NCBI GenBank assembly: GCA_963978895.1
Contig: OZ022241.1
Location: forward strand, 6,652,995-6,716,994
Source of the DNA: Erpobdella octoculata
Taxonomy: Eukaryota; Annelida; Clitellata; Hirudinida; Erpobdellidae
DNA length: 64,000 nucleotides
Reading direction: 5' to 3'
The notes under the pieces were generated by a model, which saw nothing but the letters and a program-made list of their open reading frames with translations, had not been told where the DNA came from and searched no databases. A program made the translations under genes and the position numbers. Below are positions 1 through 24,072 of the stretch, one piece after another (the first letter of the stretch is position 1; each line of letters starts with the position of its first letter).

Positions 1-3592
<3,592 letters not shown>

Positions 3593-3961
3593 AGTTTTAA
3601 CATTGTACATTTTCATTTGAAAAAGGCAACAAAATGCTGGTTTCTAGAGTTTTCAAAAACTCTGGCCTATGATGAATGACATAATTTTATTGGTCTATTT
3701 TTTTGCTAATAATATTTTTTGCAGATATTTCTGTTTTTCATTGTAATTTTCAGATATTTAGCAAAAAATTCTATATCTTTTATACTCAGTCCTTAAAATA
3801 TAAAAAAAACTCAATAAATAGCTATTTTTCAAATACTGCAGAATTAAAGAAGCGTTTCTTACATTCTACCATATAAGTATTAAAACATCAGGTGTAAAAA
3901 TCTATAATCCATTATAAGAAAAATAAAAAAAACGTTGCAAACGACGATTTCAAAATTGTGA

Positions 3962-4135
3962 AGCGCGGTGATAAAGCGGTAAAGTCTTTGACTTCTACGC
4001 TTGAGGGTCCGATGCTCGTGTGGAATCTCACATCGCATAAGCCCCTTCGGCAAGGAGTTCACTCTTACGGCTCAGGTCAACTCAGTCTTTTATCTATTTG
4101 TGGTTGACACATGAGTACCAGTTTAATAATAAGAT
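3962..4135 (+). mobile_element. tRNA-derived SINE
   Basis: The tRNA-like head has an A-box-like GTGATAAAGCGGTAAAG and a B-box-like GGGTCCGATGC about 30 bp later. It is followed by a body with GGCAAGGAGTTCACTC and a tail with CAACTCAG...GAGTACCAGT. Head and body match the SINEs at 4774, 38717 and 61005. Confidence 0.65.
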
Positions 4136-4773
4136 GCAGTCTATGGAAGGTGAAGACTAAAACGGTTACGGTGGTTAAGTCATAGTGTGCTGTCTCACGT
4201 GAATTTAAAAAATATAAAGATTCTACATGAAAAATCATGATCTGTTGATGTGCAGAAAATTACAATATTGAGAACGTCACAACTGTTGAGAAAGGTTGTG
4301 TGACTTTTTTTTGGGTTCTTGTTGGAGACGTGAAGTCACCTGGATATACCTGATTGTTTAAATAAAATTTGAAAATCAATTAGTGCAAATTTTGGTGATG
4401 AAAAATGCCTCAAGAATAAGACAACAGAAACAACTGAAAAGAAATATTAAGTAATGATCTTTCAAAAAAAGACAAACTAGATTGCAAAAGGTTGTTTGAG
4501 AAGAAAAAAAAGTCGTTGACAAGGATGACCTTCAAATAGAAAAAAGCCTGGAGATTTTCATGTTGTTGCTTTTAAAAACAAAACAAAATTTATAATACAA
4601 ATTGTCTAAATTTAGGAAAAACAAACAATGTAAATTATCGAGATATGAAAAATATTATTAAAAGATTAACAGCAATAGAAAAGATTCAACTAGTGGAGAG
4701 GGCACAAAACGTAAATGACATGCTCAATTCAGACCATAAATTTGTACTTGACAAAAATATAACTAATGAGATA
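4136..4773. other. Intergenic, A-rich, no gene seen
   Basis: No open frame, splice pattern or repeat of note was recognised. It may be eroded LINE sequence leading into the reverse-transcriptase remnant near 6.3 kb. Confidence 0.4.
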
Positions 4774-5060
4774 CCGTAGCACAGTAGTAAAAGTAGTTAT
4801 GTTATCATCCTGCCGTCGAAGGTTTAAATCTCACTCGCGGCGAAGCGTAATTCCGTTGAAGAAAAAATTCACTCACACTACTCAGGCTAACTCAGCCTTT
4901 CATTTTCCAGCAGTCGATTAATAAGTACCAGTTTCGCGACTGGGGGTAATAGGGTTCGGCACATCCCGATTTCGGATACCCGTGCGCATGGCAGGAAACT
5001 GTGTGATCCCATATGCACTAGCCGTTCCTGGCGCAGCTGTGGTGTAATTTATGAAAAGGC
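4774..5060 (+). mobile_element. tRNA-derived SINE, diverged
   Basis: The head TACCGTAGCACAGTAGTAAAAG resembles an A box. The body (AAAAATTCACTCACACTACT) and tail (TCAGCCTTTCAT...AATAAGTACCAG) correspond to the SINE at 3962. A further domain beyond 4940 contains TTCGGCACATCCCG. Confidence 0.55.
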
Positions 5061-6179
5061 GCTCTAATGGTACGACATTTATTTTTATAAAAAGAGCAAA
5101 ACCTAAAAATGAGGAAAACAACAGTATACAAAGGTGATCTAGACAGTTGAGTATGTTAAAAATTTATGGAGTGAGAATAACAGAGGAATTTTATAAAATT
5201 AAAAGAAACGCGGATATATTTGCTGGAACAAATGCAAATAAAACTCAATAATTAATAAAAATTTATTTAGAAAGAAGATAACAAATTTACAGTTAATAAC
5301 TTGGAAGAAATTAAAAATAATTTAGATTTCTCGATAAAATATCATATCGCATACAATTGATATACATTTATGATGCAGTATAACTGAAACAAATACAGGC
5401 TTTAACAGGATTTGTGAAAAATTGATGCTACACCAGCAAGGTCTTAATGGAAACTAAAAATAACAAAAAAGGAAAAATAAAAGCGCAATAGCTTAGATTG
5501 CATTAGAACGTCATTTCACTTTAACAGAAATCAATGAACGTTTTTGTGCAACAGCAGCAATAATAACCAAAGAGAGAACTGAAAAGCTAAATTACAAACT
5601 CAACAAAAAGATCCTGAATAGAAAATCAAAATTAAGAAAACAATAAATTTACACAAAAAAAATGAAACAACATTTAAAAAATTGAGAAGTAAAAATTAGA
5701 AAAAAAAGTTGGATTCTAGAAAAAAAATTGCCAAAACATTCAATCAATATGATGAGGTGCAACAGAACATCACTATAAAACTATTTGTTAACACTCAATG
5801 ATTAAGAGGATTAAACGAAGTGAGATGTTTTCCGTCGTGGACTTAAAACATTTCTATTTAATCAGTTCCTGTCAGAGCGCTATTAAACGCCACGGAAATA
5901 GCGCTATAGAAATACAATTGATTGATTGATCAAAATCAAATGTTTAATGTAAATGCTAAAAATGTTATCAGCAATTGAGAAGACAACAAATTGATAATCA
6001 AAAACCACCAGGGGTAGAAAAAAACTAAAAATATTGAGAACAATATTGAAAAAAGCAGTTGAAGATGATTTATAATGCGGTACGGATAAAAAAATGAAAA
6101 AGTAGAAAATCAAAAACTGGTTGCCGATGGGTGGAAAAAAATTGAAAATAATAAACTGCAAAGTGCCATAAAAAAGTTG

Positions 6180-6600
6180 CAGGAGTGGATAGAATCATTA
6201 TTTTTTTGCTAATCTTTCAACAGTTTACAATAAAATAATGAATAACCTTAAACACTTGCTTAAATAGATGACATTTGGAAAAACAGGGCTATTAGCAAAA
6301 ATTCATGATACGAAAAATCCAAAAAATTACAGGCCGATTACTTTTCATTTCAAAAATGTGGAAAGTACTCACATCCATATTATCAGTTAAAATTTACGAG
6401 CACCTTTATTAAAATAAAAAATTTTTCTGAACAGTGAAAAGGCTGGAAAAGAAATAGTTGAATACGTAAGAGTTGATGATTGGTCAAAATAATAGTGGAA
6501 AATGCCAAAGAGTTTAAACAAAATTTGAACATTTCATAGAATGGATAGATTACAAGAAGGCGTATAATTGCTTACCGTATTCGTGGATGCGATGAAAATA
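6180..6600 (+). pseudogene. Decayed non-LTR retrotransposon reverse transcriptase (R4/NeSL-like)
   Basis: Pieces of a reverse transcriptase can be read with frameshifts and stops. In order they are KNPKNYRPIT (about 6316-6345), then KVLTSILSVKIYEHL, then KIIVENAKEFKQNLN, then EWIDYKKAYNCLPYSW (from about 6540). The NYRPIT and WIDYKKAYN...P.SW signatures in this order are typical of R4/Dong/NeSL-type LINEs. A-rich sequence between 5100 and 6180 is probably the eroded upstream part, but I could not read it. Non-functional. Confidence 0.7.
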
Positions 6601-6848
6601 TTTAAAGTGAATAAAAAAACCATAATACATAGTAAGTCTACTTTTTTGTATTTAAAAAACGAGACATCCTTTGAAAACTGTTTTGTTGTTAAAGACATAA
6701 AAAAGACTCAAATGCTTATAACAAGGCTGTCTTATAGTGTCCACGCTAATGCCTTGGCATTTGCTGCAAACAGTTTTCCGTATCTTTTGATCAAAGATCC
6801 TTCTATTAAAATGTAGACTACAATTCAAATCAAAAAAAGAAAAACACG

Positions 6849-7187
6849 TAAGATACTTTTGATATTTTGGCTGCTACTCGTGCGAAAATTGAGCAAAGAA
6901 AACTTTTAGAAGCACCAAATAAAAGAGTTGCTTCAATAAATGTAGATATAACATTTTATTGTAATCTGCTAAGGGAACAAGATCTTTTTGATTTGTAGAC
7001 AAGAAATTCTATGAAATGTCCAAAAGTGTACAATAAAGCTTCAGATGTACTTTCAGTCTCGGCAACATCTGCTCCTTGTGAACGCGTTTTCAACAGAGCA
7101 GCTCTTAGCAGATTTTGGCATAATTTGAGTGATGACAAGCTGGAAGCTGAAGTTTTTTATAAACTCAACAAAGAATTCTCAAGTTAA
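6849..7187 (+). pseudogene. hAT transposase C-terminal dimerisation domain, one in-frame stop
   Basis: A single frame runs from about 6849 to the TAA at 7185-7187. It contains SDVLSVSATSAPCERVFNRA and LSDDKLEAEVFYKLN, the conserved hAT C-terminal dimerisation motif. The one internal stop is TAG at 6996-6998 (FDL*TRNSMKCPKVY), where hAT proteins have an invariant tryptophan, so TGG probably became TAG. The rest of the transposase is not recognisable upstream. It lies between cathepsin genes 1 and 2 and is a dead fragment. Confidence 0.8.
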
Positions 7188-7214
7188 ATAAATTTTTTAA
7201 ACATGTCTGTGTTG

Positions 7215-7430
7215 CAAAGTGTAAGTTACAATTTTTGTTTATGTGTGTATCCGTGTCTTAATCTGTACGCAAATCTTGCAAGTAAAATTTAACCAGCTTT
7301 TTCACTAGCTGGGTAGCTGAAACTCTGTGCATAGCTTTATATTGAATGACAACACATGATTCAATTAAAAAAAGTTTGTGGTAAAAAACTCGTTTTTTAC
7401 TTTACTTGTTTTATTGTAAATTTCGTCTTG
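7215..7430 (-). repeat. Interspersed repeat, family C (about 200 bp)
   Basis: One of four similar copies (others at 44325, 52010 and 55375). Shared blocks are CAAATCTTGCAAGTAAAATT, GCATAGCTTTATATTG and an end with AACTCGTTTTTT...CTTTACTTGTTTT. No coding potential; possibly one end of an unidentified transposon. Confidence 0.7.
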
Positions 7431-7803
7431 GTAGTATACCTAAAAAAATTGAAAAAAAAAAACTGATTCTTACTGTAACTAAAACTGAATATCTAAAAAT
7501 TCAGTTAACTGTTACTGGAACAAAATCCTTGTAAAGTTTCAGTTACTTTAATTAAAACTGAATCTTTTTTCAAAACTGTAACAACCCTAATAACAGGCCA
7601 TAGTTTATATTCGTCGAGCACAGCCTTTATGCTGTTGAATATTATTTCATCGTTTCTATAGTTCAGTACTAAAACTGCAAAATGTATGTTTGTTATTGTT
7701 TATTGGTCAAAATAAATCTAATGTTAAGTTTCTCAATATTTTTGCAGCATGAAGGTAAGTCTTTAAAAATAAACACAAACTATTTTTTACAACGTTTTAA
7801 TTA

Positions 7804-7962
7804 GGTAACATATTTTATAACAGTTTCTAATTCATATACAATGAAAAACGTTGGGCGCATATAAGCTACAACATCAAAACTTTTGTAAAACAATTAGTTA
7901 AAAAAATGCTCCCAACATTATTCACTGTATATGAATTAGAAACTGTTATAAAGTATGTTACC
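7804..7962. mobile_element. Hairpin MITE
   Basis: Long inverted repeat. The arm from GGTAACATATTTTATAACAG at 7804 continues through TTCTAATTCATATACA. It is mirrored by the arm that ends CTGTTATAAAGTATGTTACC at 7962. Arms are about 54 bp and the loop about 50 bp. Non-coding. Confidence 0.75.
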
Positions 7963-8389
7963 ATAATGTGACCAAGTTATTCAAAAATTCTGGAAGGTTC
8001 ATTGAAATATTATTTTATACTTTTTAGGGCGCAAGAAAATCGTCGTTTTTATAAATGTATTTTTTATGATGTGAACATATTTTTAGTTAAACTTTTATTA
8101 ACATCTAACTAGAAAAACTTTAATAAACTAAGAGTTGCAACTAACGAAAAAAAGTTTCAACTAAATGAAGTGTAACTTATAAATAGGTCCTTTTATGTGT
8201 ACTAACATTTTATTCTCAAGAAATCAAAAAATATCTAAAACTGTGTTAACTGTAACCACTTGTGATGATACTTCAATCTGTCAAAAACTTGTAAACATTT
8301 GTTATCAAAGCAATTTATATACAAGTTGGTGAGAAAAATCAGGAGGCAAATTAAAATATATCTGAAAAATATCTTCAAATAGCTATGCG

Positions 8390-8608
8390 TATATTAGCGT
8401 TAACGCCATACGCAAGCAGAAGTACTGGACCGAATTTCATGTTGTGTCACAAACATGTCATATGAATGCAAACTATCACAAGATCGAGTCATTTGAAAGT
8501 TATAAAAAATGATGAGTATATATAAGAGATGAATAACAGTGTTTTCAATCAGTTCTGCTCCTAGGAGACTGACTGGTTTTCTGAGTGTTTGTTCTTCTCG
8601 TCACCAAA
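8390..8608 (+). promoter_or_regulatory. Promoter of cathepsin L gene 2
   Basis: A TATA box (TATATATAA, 8517-8525) lies 92 bp before the ATG. Blocks shared with the promoter of gene 3 are TATTAGCGTTAAC, ACATGTCATATGA and GTCATTTGAAAGTTAT, in the same order and spacing. The 5'UTR is also conserved (GGTTTTCTGAGTGTTYGTT). Confidence 0.7.
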
Positions 8609-13668
<5,060 letters not shown>

Positions 13669-14715
13669 CCAGTCTCTTTTTGTAGCACTTTGAAAAAGAT
13701 TTTTATGAAATACCTTTTTCATGTGATAACAATTTTTGAATAACCTGCAAAAAAACCCTGATATTTTCTATAAAATTGTAAACACATAACACATTCTGAT
13801 AGGTTTTTAGCAAACATTTTAAGATTGCACATCTTTAATTAAAGAAGCTAACAAAATGCTGATTTTAGAGTTTTCGAAAAGTCTGGAGTAAAATCTAAGA
13901 CATAATTTTATTGAGAAATTGGATTAGTTATTGACAGAAAAGCTAGTGTTCACACCTTCCATTGTGTTTGTCAGGTATTTAATAAAAATTTAAAAACTTA
14001 AATTTTTTATACTCATTTGTTAAAATGTACCAAAACAACACACGATCCCAACAAATAGTTATTTTTATATACTGCAAACTTAAAGAAAGTTTTCCAAACC
14101 TGGATAAGGAGAAGGGAAAAACAAAATCAATTATAATCCACAACATTAGGTACTTTGATATTTCTTACATTCTGCTATATGGGTGTCGACAGACCTGCTA
14201 TAAAAAATTATTAACTATTCTAAACAAAGAAAGAATAAAAGAAACATTGTTTCGACGGTTTCTCGTTTATTTGAAATTTTCAATTGTTCTTTCCATTGTC
14301 TCTAGAACATTTAAAATTAAAATTGTACTGTAGAATACTATCCGGTCTATGTAAACTTTTGAACGACTTATTGACAACCATTCAAATTGCCAACCATAAT
14401 TCTTTCAATAAACAAATCTTTTCTCCGTCTATTGTATCTTTTCAAATTATTGCCTGTAAGCTGGTAAAACTTAGATATAAAGATTCTAGGACCCGCGGAC
14501 AATTTCTGTTTCAATTTGCTAAATAAGCATATGCCCATTAATGTTTTCTGCGCCATTCCAAAGGGTTATTCTGATTTCTCTGAATTCATTAGAGTAACGA
14601 TAACTTCCAAATGATTTAAAAAAAAACAAAATCAGTTTTCTGACCACATGGCACTATACCTTTTTGTCACCAATATCATATATGCCATAGACTTTGAATT
14701 TTAATAGTATGGTAG
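13669..14715. other. 3' flank of cathepsin gene 2; no gene seen
   Basis: 13840-14200 is similar to the flank of gene 1 (3620-3880): both contain AACAAAATGCTG, AGAGTTTTC, GACATAATTTTATTG and TTTCTTACATTCT. Short open frames at 14025-14530 have no recognisable homology. Confidence 0.6.
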
Positions 14716-14852
14716 GTGGCGCTGGTGGCAGAGCGGTAGAGCGTTCGCCTGTCGATCGTTAGGCCTATAAATGGCTGCCTTTGCAAGGACCCTTTCTCGC
14801 CTTTGAGCAAGACTTGTCTTGAAAAAGGCGTGTGCTAAATGTCAATAAGAAA
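14716..14852 (+). mobile_element. tRNA-derived SINE with internal deletion
   Basis: The head GGTGGCAGAGCGGTAGAGCG matches the SINE at 38717-38941 closely. It then jumps from ATCGTTAGG to TATAAATGGCTGCC, losing about 90 bp that include the B box. The shared tail is GAGCAAGACTTGTCTTG...GTGCTAAAT followed by A-rich sequence. It cannot be a functional tRNA. Confidence 0.8.
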
Positions 14853-16469
14853 AAAGTGAAAGTTAATAGAAGCATGTAAAAGAAAATATGCACCAAATTA
14901 TCTTCTTGTACTTAGCAATATACAGAGTCAACTCCGCTTTCTTGAGTTCTTATCACTTAACTTGAAAACATTAGTCATCTCGACAACTACACAAAACCTA
15001 CTGCTGCCGCTACAACTTTGAACCGAGAAGGATTCTGTCCAGCAGGACGGTCGAGAGGGGGCTGGTGGTAATTTTTCCCAGGCCTCCTGCTGTTCTGAGG
15101 ACCATCACAGTTAAAAACACGCTCCAAACGCTTTCTTTAAATTTATATCAGACTTTAAAAATAAGTACATTGTGATTTTTAAGTTGCACTTTTTTTATTA
15201 CAGCGTTATACATTAACATTATTTTCTTATCTCACCGGTATTTAAAAATAGAACTTTAACTGGTATTTTATAGCTGCATTTTCACACCAAAATGAAATCT
15301 ATCAAGCTGTAAAATTGTTTTTGTGATCTACAAATTGATTCGATTTTTGAACAAAACCAGATATTTAAACAATTAATTTTCATCATCCTCGTTCTTATCT
15401 TCACAAGTTTAAAACTTTTTCCTACACGATTCTTCAAATTGATTATTGTTTTCATTTATTTCATTTCGTATCAATTAGGATCTATATAAAAATTTCCCTA
15501 AATACATTTTTTGCTGAAAATCATAAGCAGCCTTATGCAAGCAATGTATAATTACAACAAAACTTAGAAAATTTTATTACTTTAATATCTTTTGCCCAAT
15601 GTTTTGTGTGAGTTTTTATTTTTTTAAATTTGAATTGGGATTTTGATCATTCTCGTCATTTATAAATAAAACTTAAATAACGATTAAAGTAAATCTATGA
15701 ATAAAACTGATACTGCTTAATATAATCAATTCGGAATTGTTGGGAATGCTTCTTTAGCTTGTTCGCTTCGAATTGTCATTTGACAGGTCATTTCTTCATT
15801 GAAATGCTGCTTCATCAGTGATTCGAACTCACCAAAACACACAACTGTTGCTGTTGCTTTGCATTATTGTGCCCAAATGCACGAGAATTACGAAACTGAC
15901 GAATCAATTCTTCCAAACATAATACGAGCCCGAGTTTCACTGGTAGATCCAGCCAACCAACTCCAGCTTCTGATTTATTACATGACCCGGAAAACTAATA
16001 ATATTGTCACATCTTATAAAATAATACCAGCGGCGGATCAAGGGATTTCGTTTAGTTTTTTTTTAATTTTTATCCCACAATTCTTCTTTTGCTTTAAAAA
16101 ACCGTAGATTTGTTTTTGATTATGGCTTTTAATGTTTTTTAAAACTATTAAACTCATCAACTTTATTTTTCTTCATTCAAATGGAGGTGAATTAGTTTTA
16201 AAAACCTGTCTTGAAAGATGACTATGGTGGTCTGTTTGTTCGTTTGTCCTGTATATAAATCCATGCCCATAGACTATTTTCAAAAAAAATTAGCTTACAG
16301 GTAGATATCAAAGAGGAACAAATAGGGTAGTTTTAAAACAAAATTTGCTTTTTTGTATTACCAAAAACTCCCGGACCAGCAGTACCAATGTACAAACAAC
16401 GCCGAGTAATTCTGATAGTTACATTAGCAAAGTCATTGATCTGATAAATATTTGTTAAGTAGTTAGCTA
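14853..16469. other. Intergenic between cathepsin genes 2 and 3
   Basis: Contains short open frames (for example 15799-16107) without recognisable domains. 15010-15120 is GC-richer (GACGGTCGAGAGGGGGCTGG) and may be a transposon scrap. No confident feature. Confidence 0.4.
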
Positions 16470-16706
16470 CCCGTATATTAGCGTTAACACTATACGCAAG
16501 TAGCGTTATTGAAACAAACAAGGCCAATTTTCTTTTTGTGTCATAAACATGTCATATGACTAAAGACTATCAAAGGTCAAGTCATTTGAAAGTTATCAGA
16601 AACGATGTGTATAAATAGGATATGAAATAAAGAGTTACCAATCAATTCTGTACCCAAAAAACTAACTGGCTGGTTTTCTGAGTGTTCGTTTCTTCTAACC
16701 ATCAAA
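16470..16706 (+). promoter_or_regulatory. Promoter of cathepsin L gene 3
   Basis: TATAAATA at 16610-16617, 97 bp before the ATG. It shares ordered blocks with the gene 2 promoter: TATTAGCGTTAAC, ACATGTCATATGA, GTCATTTGAAAGTTAT, CAATCAGTTCTG-like, and the 5'UTR GGTTTTCTGAGTGTTCGTT. Confidence 0.7.
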
Positions 16707-19882
<3,176 letters not shown>

Positions 19883-20347
19883 TATTGAAAATGAAACTCT
19901 TTTGTTTTATTAAGTTTTATTTGTTTTGAGAACATTTGTTATTGAATAAATTGATTCAGTTAATATTAAAATTTTTACATACTTTAGAAAATTTAAAAAA
20001 AATTCATTATCATTTTTTTTGGAACTAGGTTGCTAGTTAACCAGGTCTAAGAAATTTTAAAAAAATGTTAAAGTGCGATTTTACATTGGTAGGTTTTAAA
20101 TGCTAACGAGCTTTATAAAGTATTTTTAATCATTCATTTGTTGACACAATGATTATAAAAATTTTAAACTAATAAAACATGTTTGTATGGAATCAGAGAA
20201 AAAAATACACATGCCCAATCAATGTATAATCTAACCCTTGAAACACGAAGTCGTTCGATAAATGAAACCCGGTTTGTTTAGTACAACTTCGAGTAACTTG
20301 ATTATTCGATGAGACCCAACAACAAAAAGCTTTTGTTTATCAACTGA

Positions 20348-20354
20348 TATAAAA
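20348..20354 (+). promoter_or_regulatory. TATA box of Gly/Ser-rich gene 1
   Basis: TATAAAA, 83 bp upstream of the ATG at 20431. The spacing matches the four other genes of this family. Confidence 0.7.
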
Positions 20355-20430
20355 CAAAAGTGGGAGTTTTTTAAGTGCGGTTGAAGTGCAGCTGGTATTT
20401 TTATTGTTTGAGATTGTAAAGTTAATTGAA

Positions 20431-22483
20431 ATGAAATTGAAAATTGTTTGTGCTTTCGTTCTGGCTTTTCTGAATTTTTGTTTTGGAGATTCAGGACCAG
20501 GTTTCATATTTCAACTGTTTATTTATCTGTTTAATGACTAGTCAATACTTTGTTAAATTATCAGTTATCAATTATCAAGAAACAAATTAAAACAAAAACT
20601 ATTTTAAATTAATTAATTATTAAAAATATTTAAATCATAATTCAGATATATAAACAACAACTTACATTTTCACAGTTTACGTTGACGAGTTTGGATCATC
20701 ACTACACTCTTCTGGTTTTGGATTCTTTGGTACCTTCGTTGTTTAGTTAAAATATTAGACTTGCAAAACCTAATTTTTTAAAGTTTAATATTAGAATCAA
20801 ATGTAAGGGTTTTATCTTTAAAATCATGGAAGTTTTTCATGTATTCTTGGCAGCGTGATCGTATAGCAAAAATGTGTTTAGGTTTTTGCTGGAAGACTGG
20901 GCTGAATTTGCGTTTCCAGCAATCACCACATTGTGTAACTCTCTGGAGCTTAAATATCATGAAACCACTTAGCTTCTCATTATTCCATGGCAGTCATATC
21001 AATCATAATATTTATGCTGTAGCTAACAGAGTGAGGTGCTGATTTCATCGTGATTTTCTCGAAGTAAAAGATAATGTCACAATATTCAAACTCAAACGTT
21101 TTTTAAAAAAAATTAAACACGTATTTTAAAAAAGTGAAAATTTTTTGATTCTTTCAATAACTTTACAAAATTTGTTTTTCTAATTAGTAAGTAATGTTAT
21201 TTGTATAGGTTAAATTATTTTTAAATAAATAAATCAATAAACACAGTTTTCGTTTTGCAGATAAATCAACGTCTGAATCGGGATTTTTTCTATTTTTTCC
21301 ATTTTTTTCTGGCTTTGATAGTCTACCGTTTTCTGATACCAACGAAGAATCTTCTACTTATCCATCTTATTCTAACACTTATGAAAGATCTACTGGTAAT
21401 TCATTTTTTCCCGGTGCTGATAATTCTTTATTTTCTGGTTTTGATAATCCATTAAACTCCGTTTCTGATAATCCATTAAACTCCGTTTCTGATAATCCAT
21501 TAAACTCCGTTTCTGATAATCCATTAAACTCCGTTTCTGATAATCCATCATTTTCCGGTTCTGGGTTTCCATATAATCCCAACTCCAATGTAATTCCTTT
21601 GGGCATTCAATCTTTTCCTGGTTTTTACGAGACATCTTCTTGTCTGCAACTTGTTCCTTGTTTTTGTAAAATTCCCATTGGTTTTCCACTTTTTCTTTCT
21701 TTTCCTTTATATTTCAGTCCCGGTGTCACTCCTTTTGGTTTTCAATTTTTGCCCAGTTATGGTGAAAGGCCTTCCGGTTTTGGGAAAGAACCTTTAGGTA
21801 ACGGTGGATGGTCATCTGGTTCTGGTTTTGGTTTTAACTCAGAAAGATGGTCATCTGGTTCTGGTTTTGGTTTTAACTCAGATGAATGGTCATCTGGTTC
21901 TGGATCTAACTCAGGAGAATGGCCATCTGATTCTGGTTCTAACTCAGGTGAATGGCCATCTGGTTCTGAATCTAACTCAGGTGAATGGCCATCTGGTTCT
22001 GGTTCTAACTCAGGAGAATTGCCATCTGGTTCTGGTTTTGGTCTTAACTCAGGTGGATGGTCATCTGGTTTTGGATCTAACTCAGGAGAATGGCCATCTA
22101 GTTCTGGTTCTAACTCAGGTGAATGGCCATCTGGTTCTGGTTCTAACTTAGGTGAATGGCCATCTGGTTCTGGTTCTAACTCAGGAGAATGGCCATCTGG
22201 TCCTGGTTTTAGTTTTAACTTAGGTGAATGGCCATCTGGTTCTGGTTTAAATGGAAGGCCATCTGGTTCTGGTTCTAACTTAGGTGAGAGGCTATCTGGT
22301 TCTGAATTTAATAAATGGCCATCTGATTCTGGCTTCACTAATAGGCAATTTAGTTCTGGCGAGTACCAATCTGGTTTTGATGGATTTTCATTTAATTCTG
22401 GTTTCGGTGGGTTGCCATTTGGTTTTTATTCCGGTTCCAGTTCTGATTCAGGTAAATTGCCATATGGTTCTGATTCTGGCTAG
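20431..22483 (+). CDS. Secreted Gly/Ser-rich repetitive protein 1 (448 aa, 3 exons)
   Basis: Function unknown; secreted structural protein by composition. Exons 20431-20500, 20676-20729 and 21261-22483 join in one open frame through phase-1 introns. Exon 1 encodes a signal peptide (MKLKIVCAFVLAFLNFCFG). Exon 2 encodes VYVDEFGSSLHSSGFGFFG. Exon 3 begins with a Phe/Ser-rich part, then about five repeats of SDNPLNSV, then a short Cys-containing hydrophobic stretch, then about 15 degenerate repeats of EWPSGSGSNSG type with WSSGSGFGFNS variants. Polyadenylation signal AATAAA at 22536. An intron near 21.62-21.72 kb was considered, but no in-frame donor exists. The exon layout matches gene 2 of the family at 25229. 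Expression and the exact first exon are inferred from splice signals. Confidence 0.75.
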
Positions 22484-22542
22484 AGTTGATAGCCATCTGA
22501 TTCTGATTCAATTGTTTTATTATAATCTGATATGCAATAAAC

Positions 22543-23082
22543 ACTCACAGCACTGAAAATATGTTTGCTAAAACTTACAAAATTTACAGTTGTTTCCATG
22601 CTTCCCAAAAACTTCTTATACAATAAACACAGAAAATGATTAAATTACCTTTTTTAGAAAAAAATATTAAAAATGTTTCTGTCATAATAAAAGTGTTCAA
22701 CAATAAATTTGTTGTTTGTAAGTGTAAATATTAAGCAATAGTTTTTAAACGTCGAAGCAAAAAAACATGACGTCCTCAGGCACCTAAATTGGAACTGGTT
22801 GGAACAGAAGTGGGTTTGAAGGCGGAGTTTTAATACGTATATCTTAAGAGCTATAATTTACAATTGTATTTTTTCTTGCTGGCGCTTAAATGCAAAACTC
22901 AACGTGAACAGCTTAAATCGTCAGTAGTTCGTTCTAGCCAGTTCTTGCCTTAAAATGTGTTCCTATATTAATACTTCAATGAAACCTAGTTTTTTTTTAT
23001 TTTAATTTATTTAATTTTTTTTATTGATTTTGAGTTGAGTGTTAAAAAAGTAGTAGAGACTACTCAATTTTATATTTGAATC
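22543..23082. other. Intergenic, AT-rich; nothing recognised
   Basis: No ORF or repeat of note downstream of Gly/Ser-rich gene 1. Confidence 0.5.
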
Positions 23083-23290
23083 AGAGATGGGAATGAAACT
23101 TAAACCGAACTTTTCGAGCTCAAGCCAAACCTTTTTGAAATCCAACCTAATAAGGATTGAACTCAAACCAAACCTGAACTGAATGAACGTCAAACTCGGA
23201 CCGGACTCGTTTTTATCCCCAAGAGCGACTGAACCGAACCGAACCGAATTGAACTAAAACTTTTTCCATTTGGGTTGGATTCCCATCTCT
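23083..23290. mobile_element. MITE with AGAGATGGGAAT inverted ends
   Basis: Begins AGAGATGGGAAT (23083) and ends ATTCCCATCTCT (23290), perfect 12-bp terminal inverted repeats. The interior is rich in AACCGAAC/GAACTCAAACC motifs. The ends resemble hAT-type MITEs; no clear target-site duplication was found. Confidence 0.75.
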
Positions 23291-23629
23291 AATCTGAACT
23301 CCATGCTAAAATTACGCATCACCGTAGCGCATTGAACTGTGTATCAGAGAAAAACTCAAGTTCAACACACTTTTTATGCCAGAATATTAATAAACGACAG
23401 CTTCCCAATGTTGATGTCAAAATGACACGGGTGCACGTGTTTTCGAGACATATTTGCAAATTATATATTTATTCAGTTATAAAAAATGTTAGGGTGAGAG
23501 TTATCCATGGGTCTATTTTTAAAAACCCGACTCAACCTATTTTTGTTTTTTCTTTTGTGACCCGATACACCTGTTTTCGACCCCACCCGGCCCACTTTGG
23601 CTAGGACCAAATTGACAGAGCAGCCACGT

Positions 23630-23930
23630 ACCGCAGTTGATGTTCTGCAACAATGTTAATATTCCATCTACCCGCAGATAAATACGCTGCTGAAATTCTT
23701 CACCACTTGTCCTTTTCTTTCGCGACAGCCGAGAGATCCTTCTCAACTTAGTGCAGACTCAAATCTTATCTACGCACTACAATGTGCCAGACATACAAGG
23801 CTGAATGAGTTTGCCCAGATGACTATCAATCGCGAACTTAACATTAATGAAGAGACCTTCATTAACATTTTTTTCGCAGAAAAAACGTCGGCTCAATTTC
23901 TTATTGTAATTTACTGTTCCTAAATAAATG
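23630..23930 (+). pseudogene. hAT transposase C-terminal fragment (frameshifted)
   Basis: Reads SFSFATAERSFST, a stop, then CRLKSYLRTTMCQT, and after a frameshift RLNEFAQMTINRELNINEET. This follows the hAT dimerisation pattern AERSFS.LRRLKTYLRSTM...RLNGLALM.IHRD found in zinc-finger-MYM-like hAT proteins. GC-rich sequence ending TCTGGCTGTGCCCCTG near 24072 may be the transposon's right end. Confidence 0.7.
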
Positions 23931-24072
23931 TCTTATGGTTTGTTATTACTAATTATTGCTGAAATTGTTGTTAAGCCTTGACTTTTGTGAGTCAAAATTT
24001 CTCAGTAAAACTCCTTACTAATCAGTTTTCCCCCGGGCCCCCCTCCGAAAAAAATTTCTGGCTGTGCCCCTG

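Noticed and set aside
21619..21717. Additional intron in Gly/Ser-rich gene 1
   Set aside because: A pyrimidine tract and CAG look like an acceptor, but no GT donor keeps the frame; the exon is open without it.
21757..22338. 193-codon antisense ORF (PEPDGHSPE repeats)
   Set aside because: Shadow of the repeat exon of Gly/Ser-rich gene 1.
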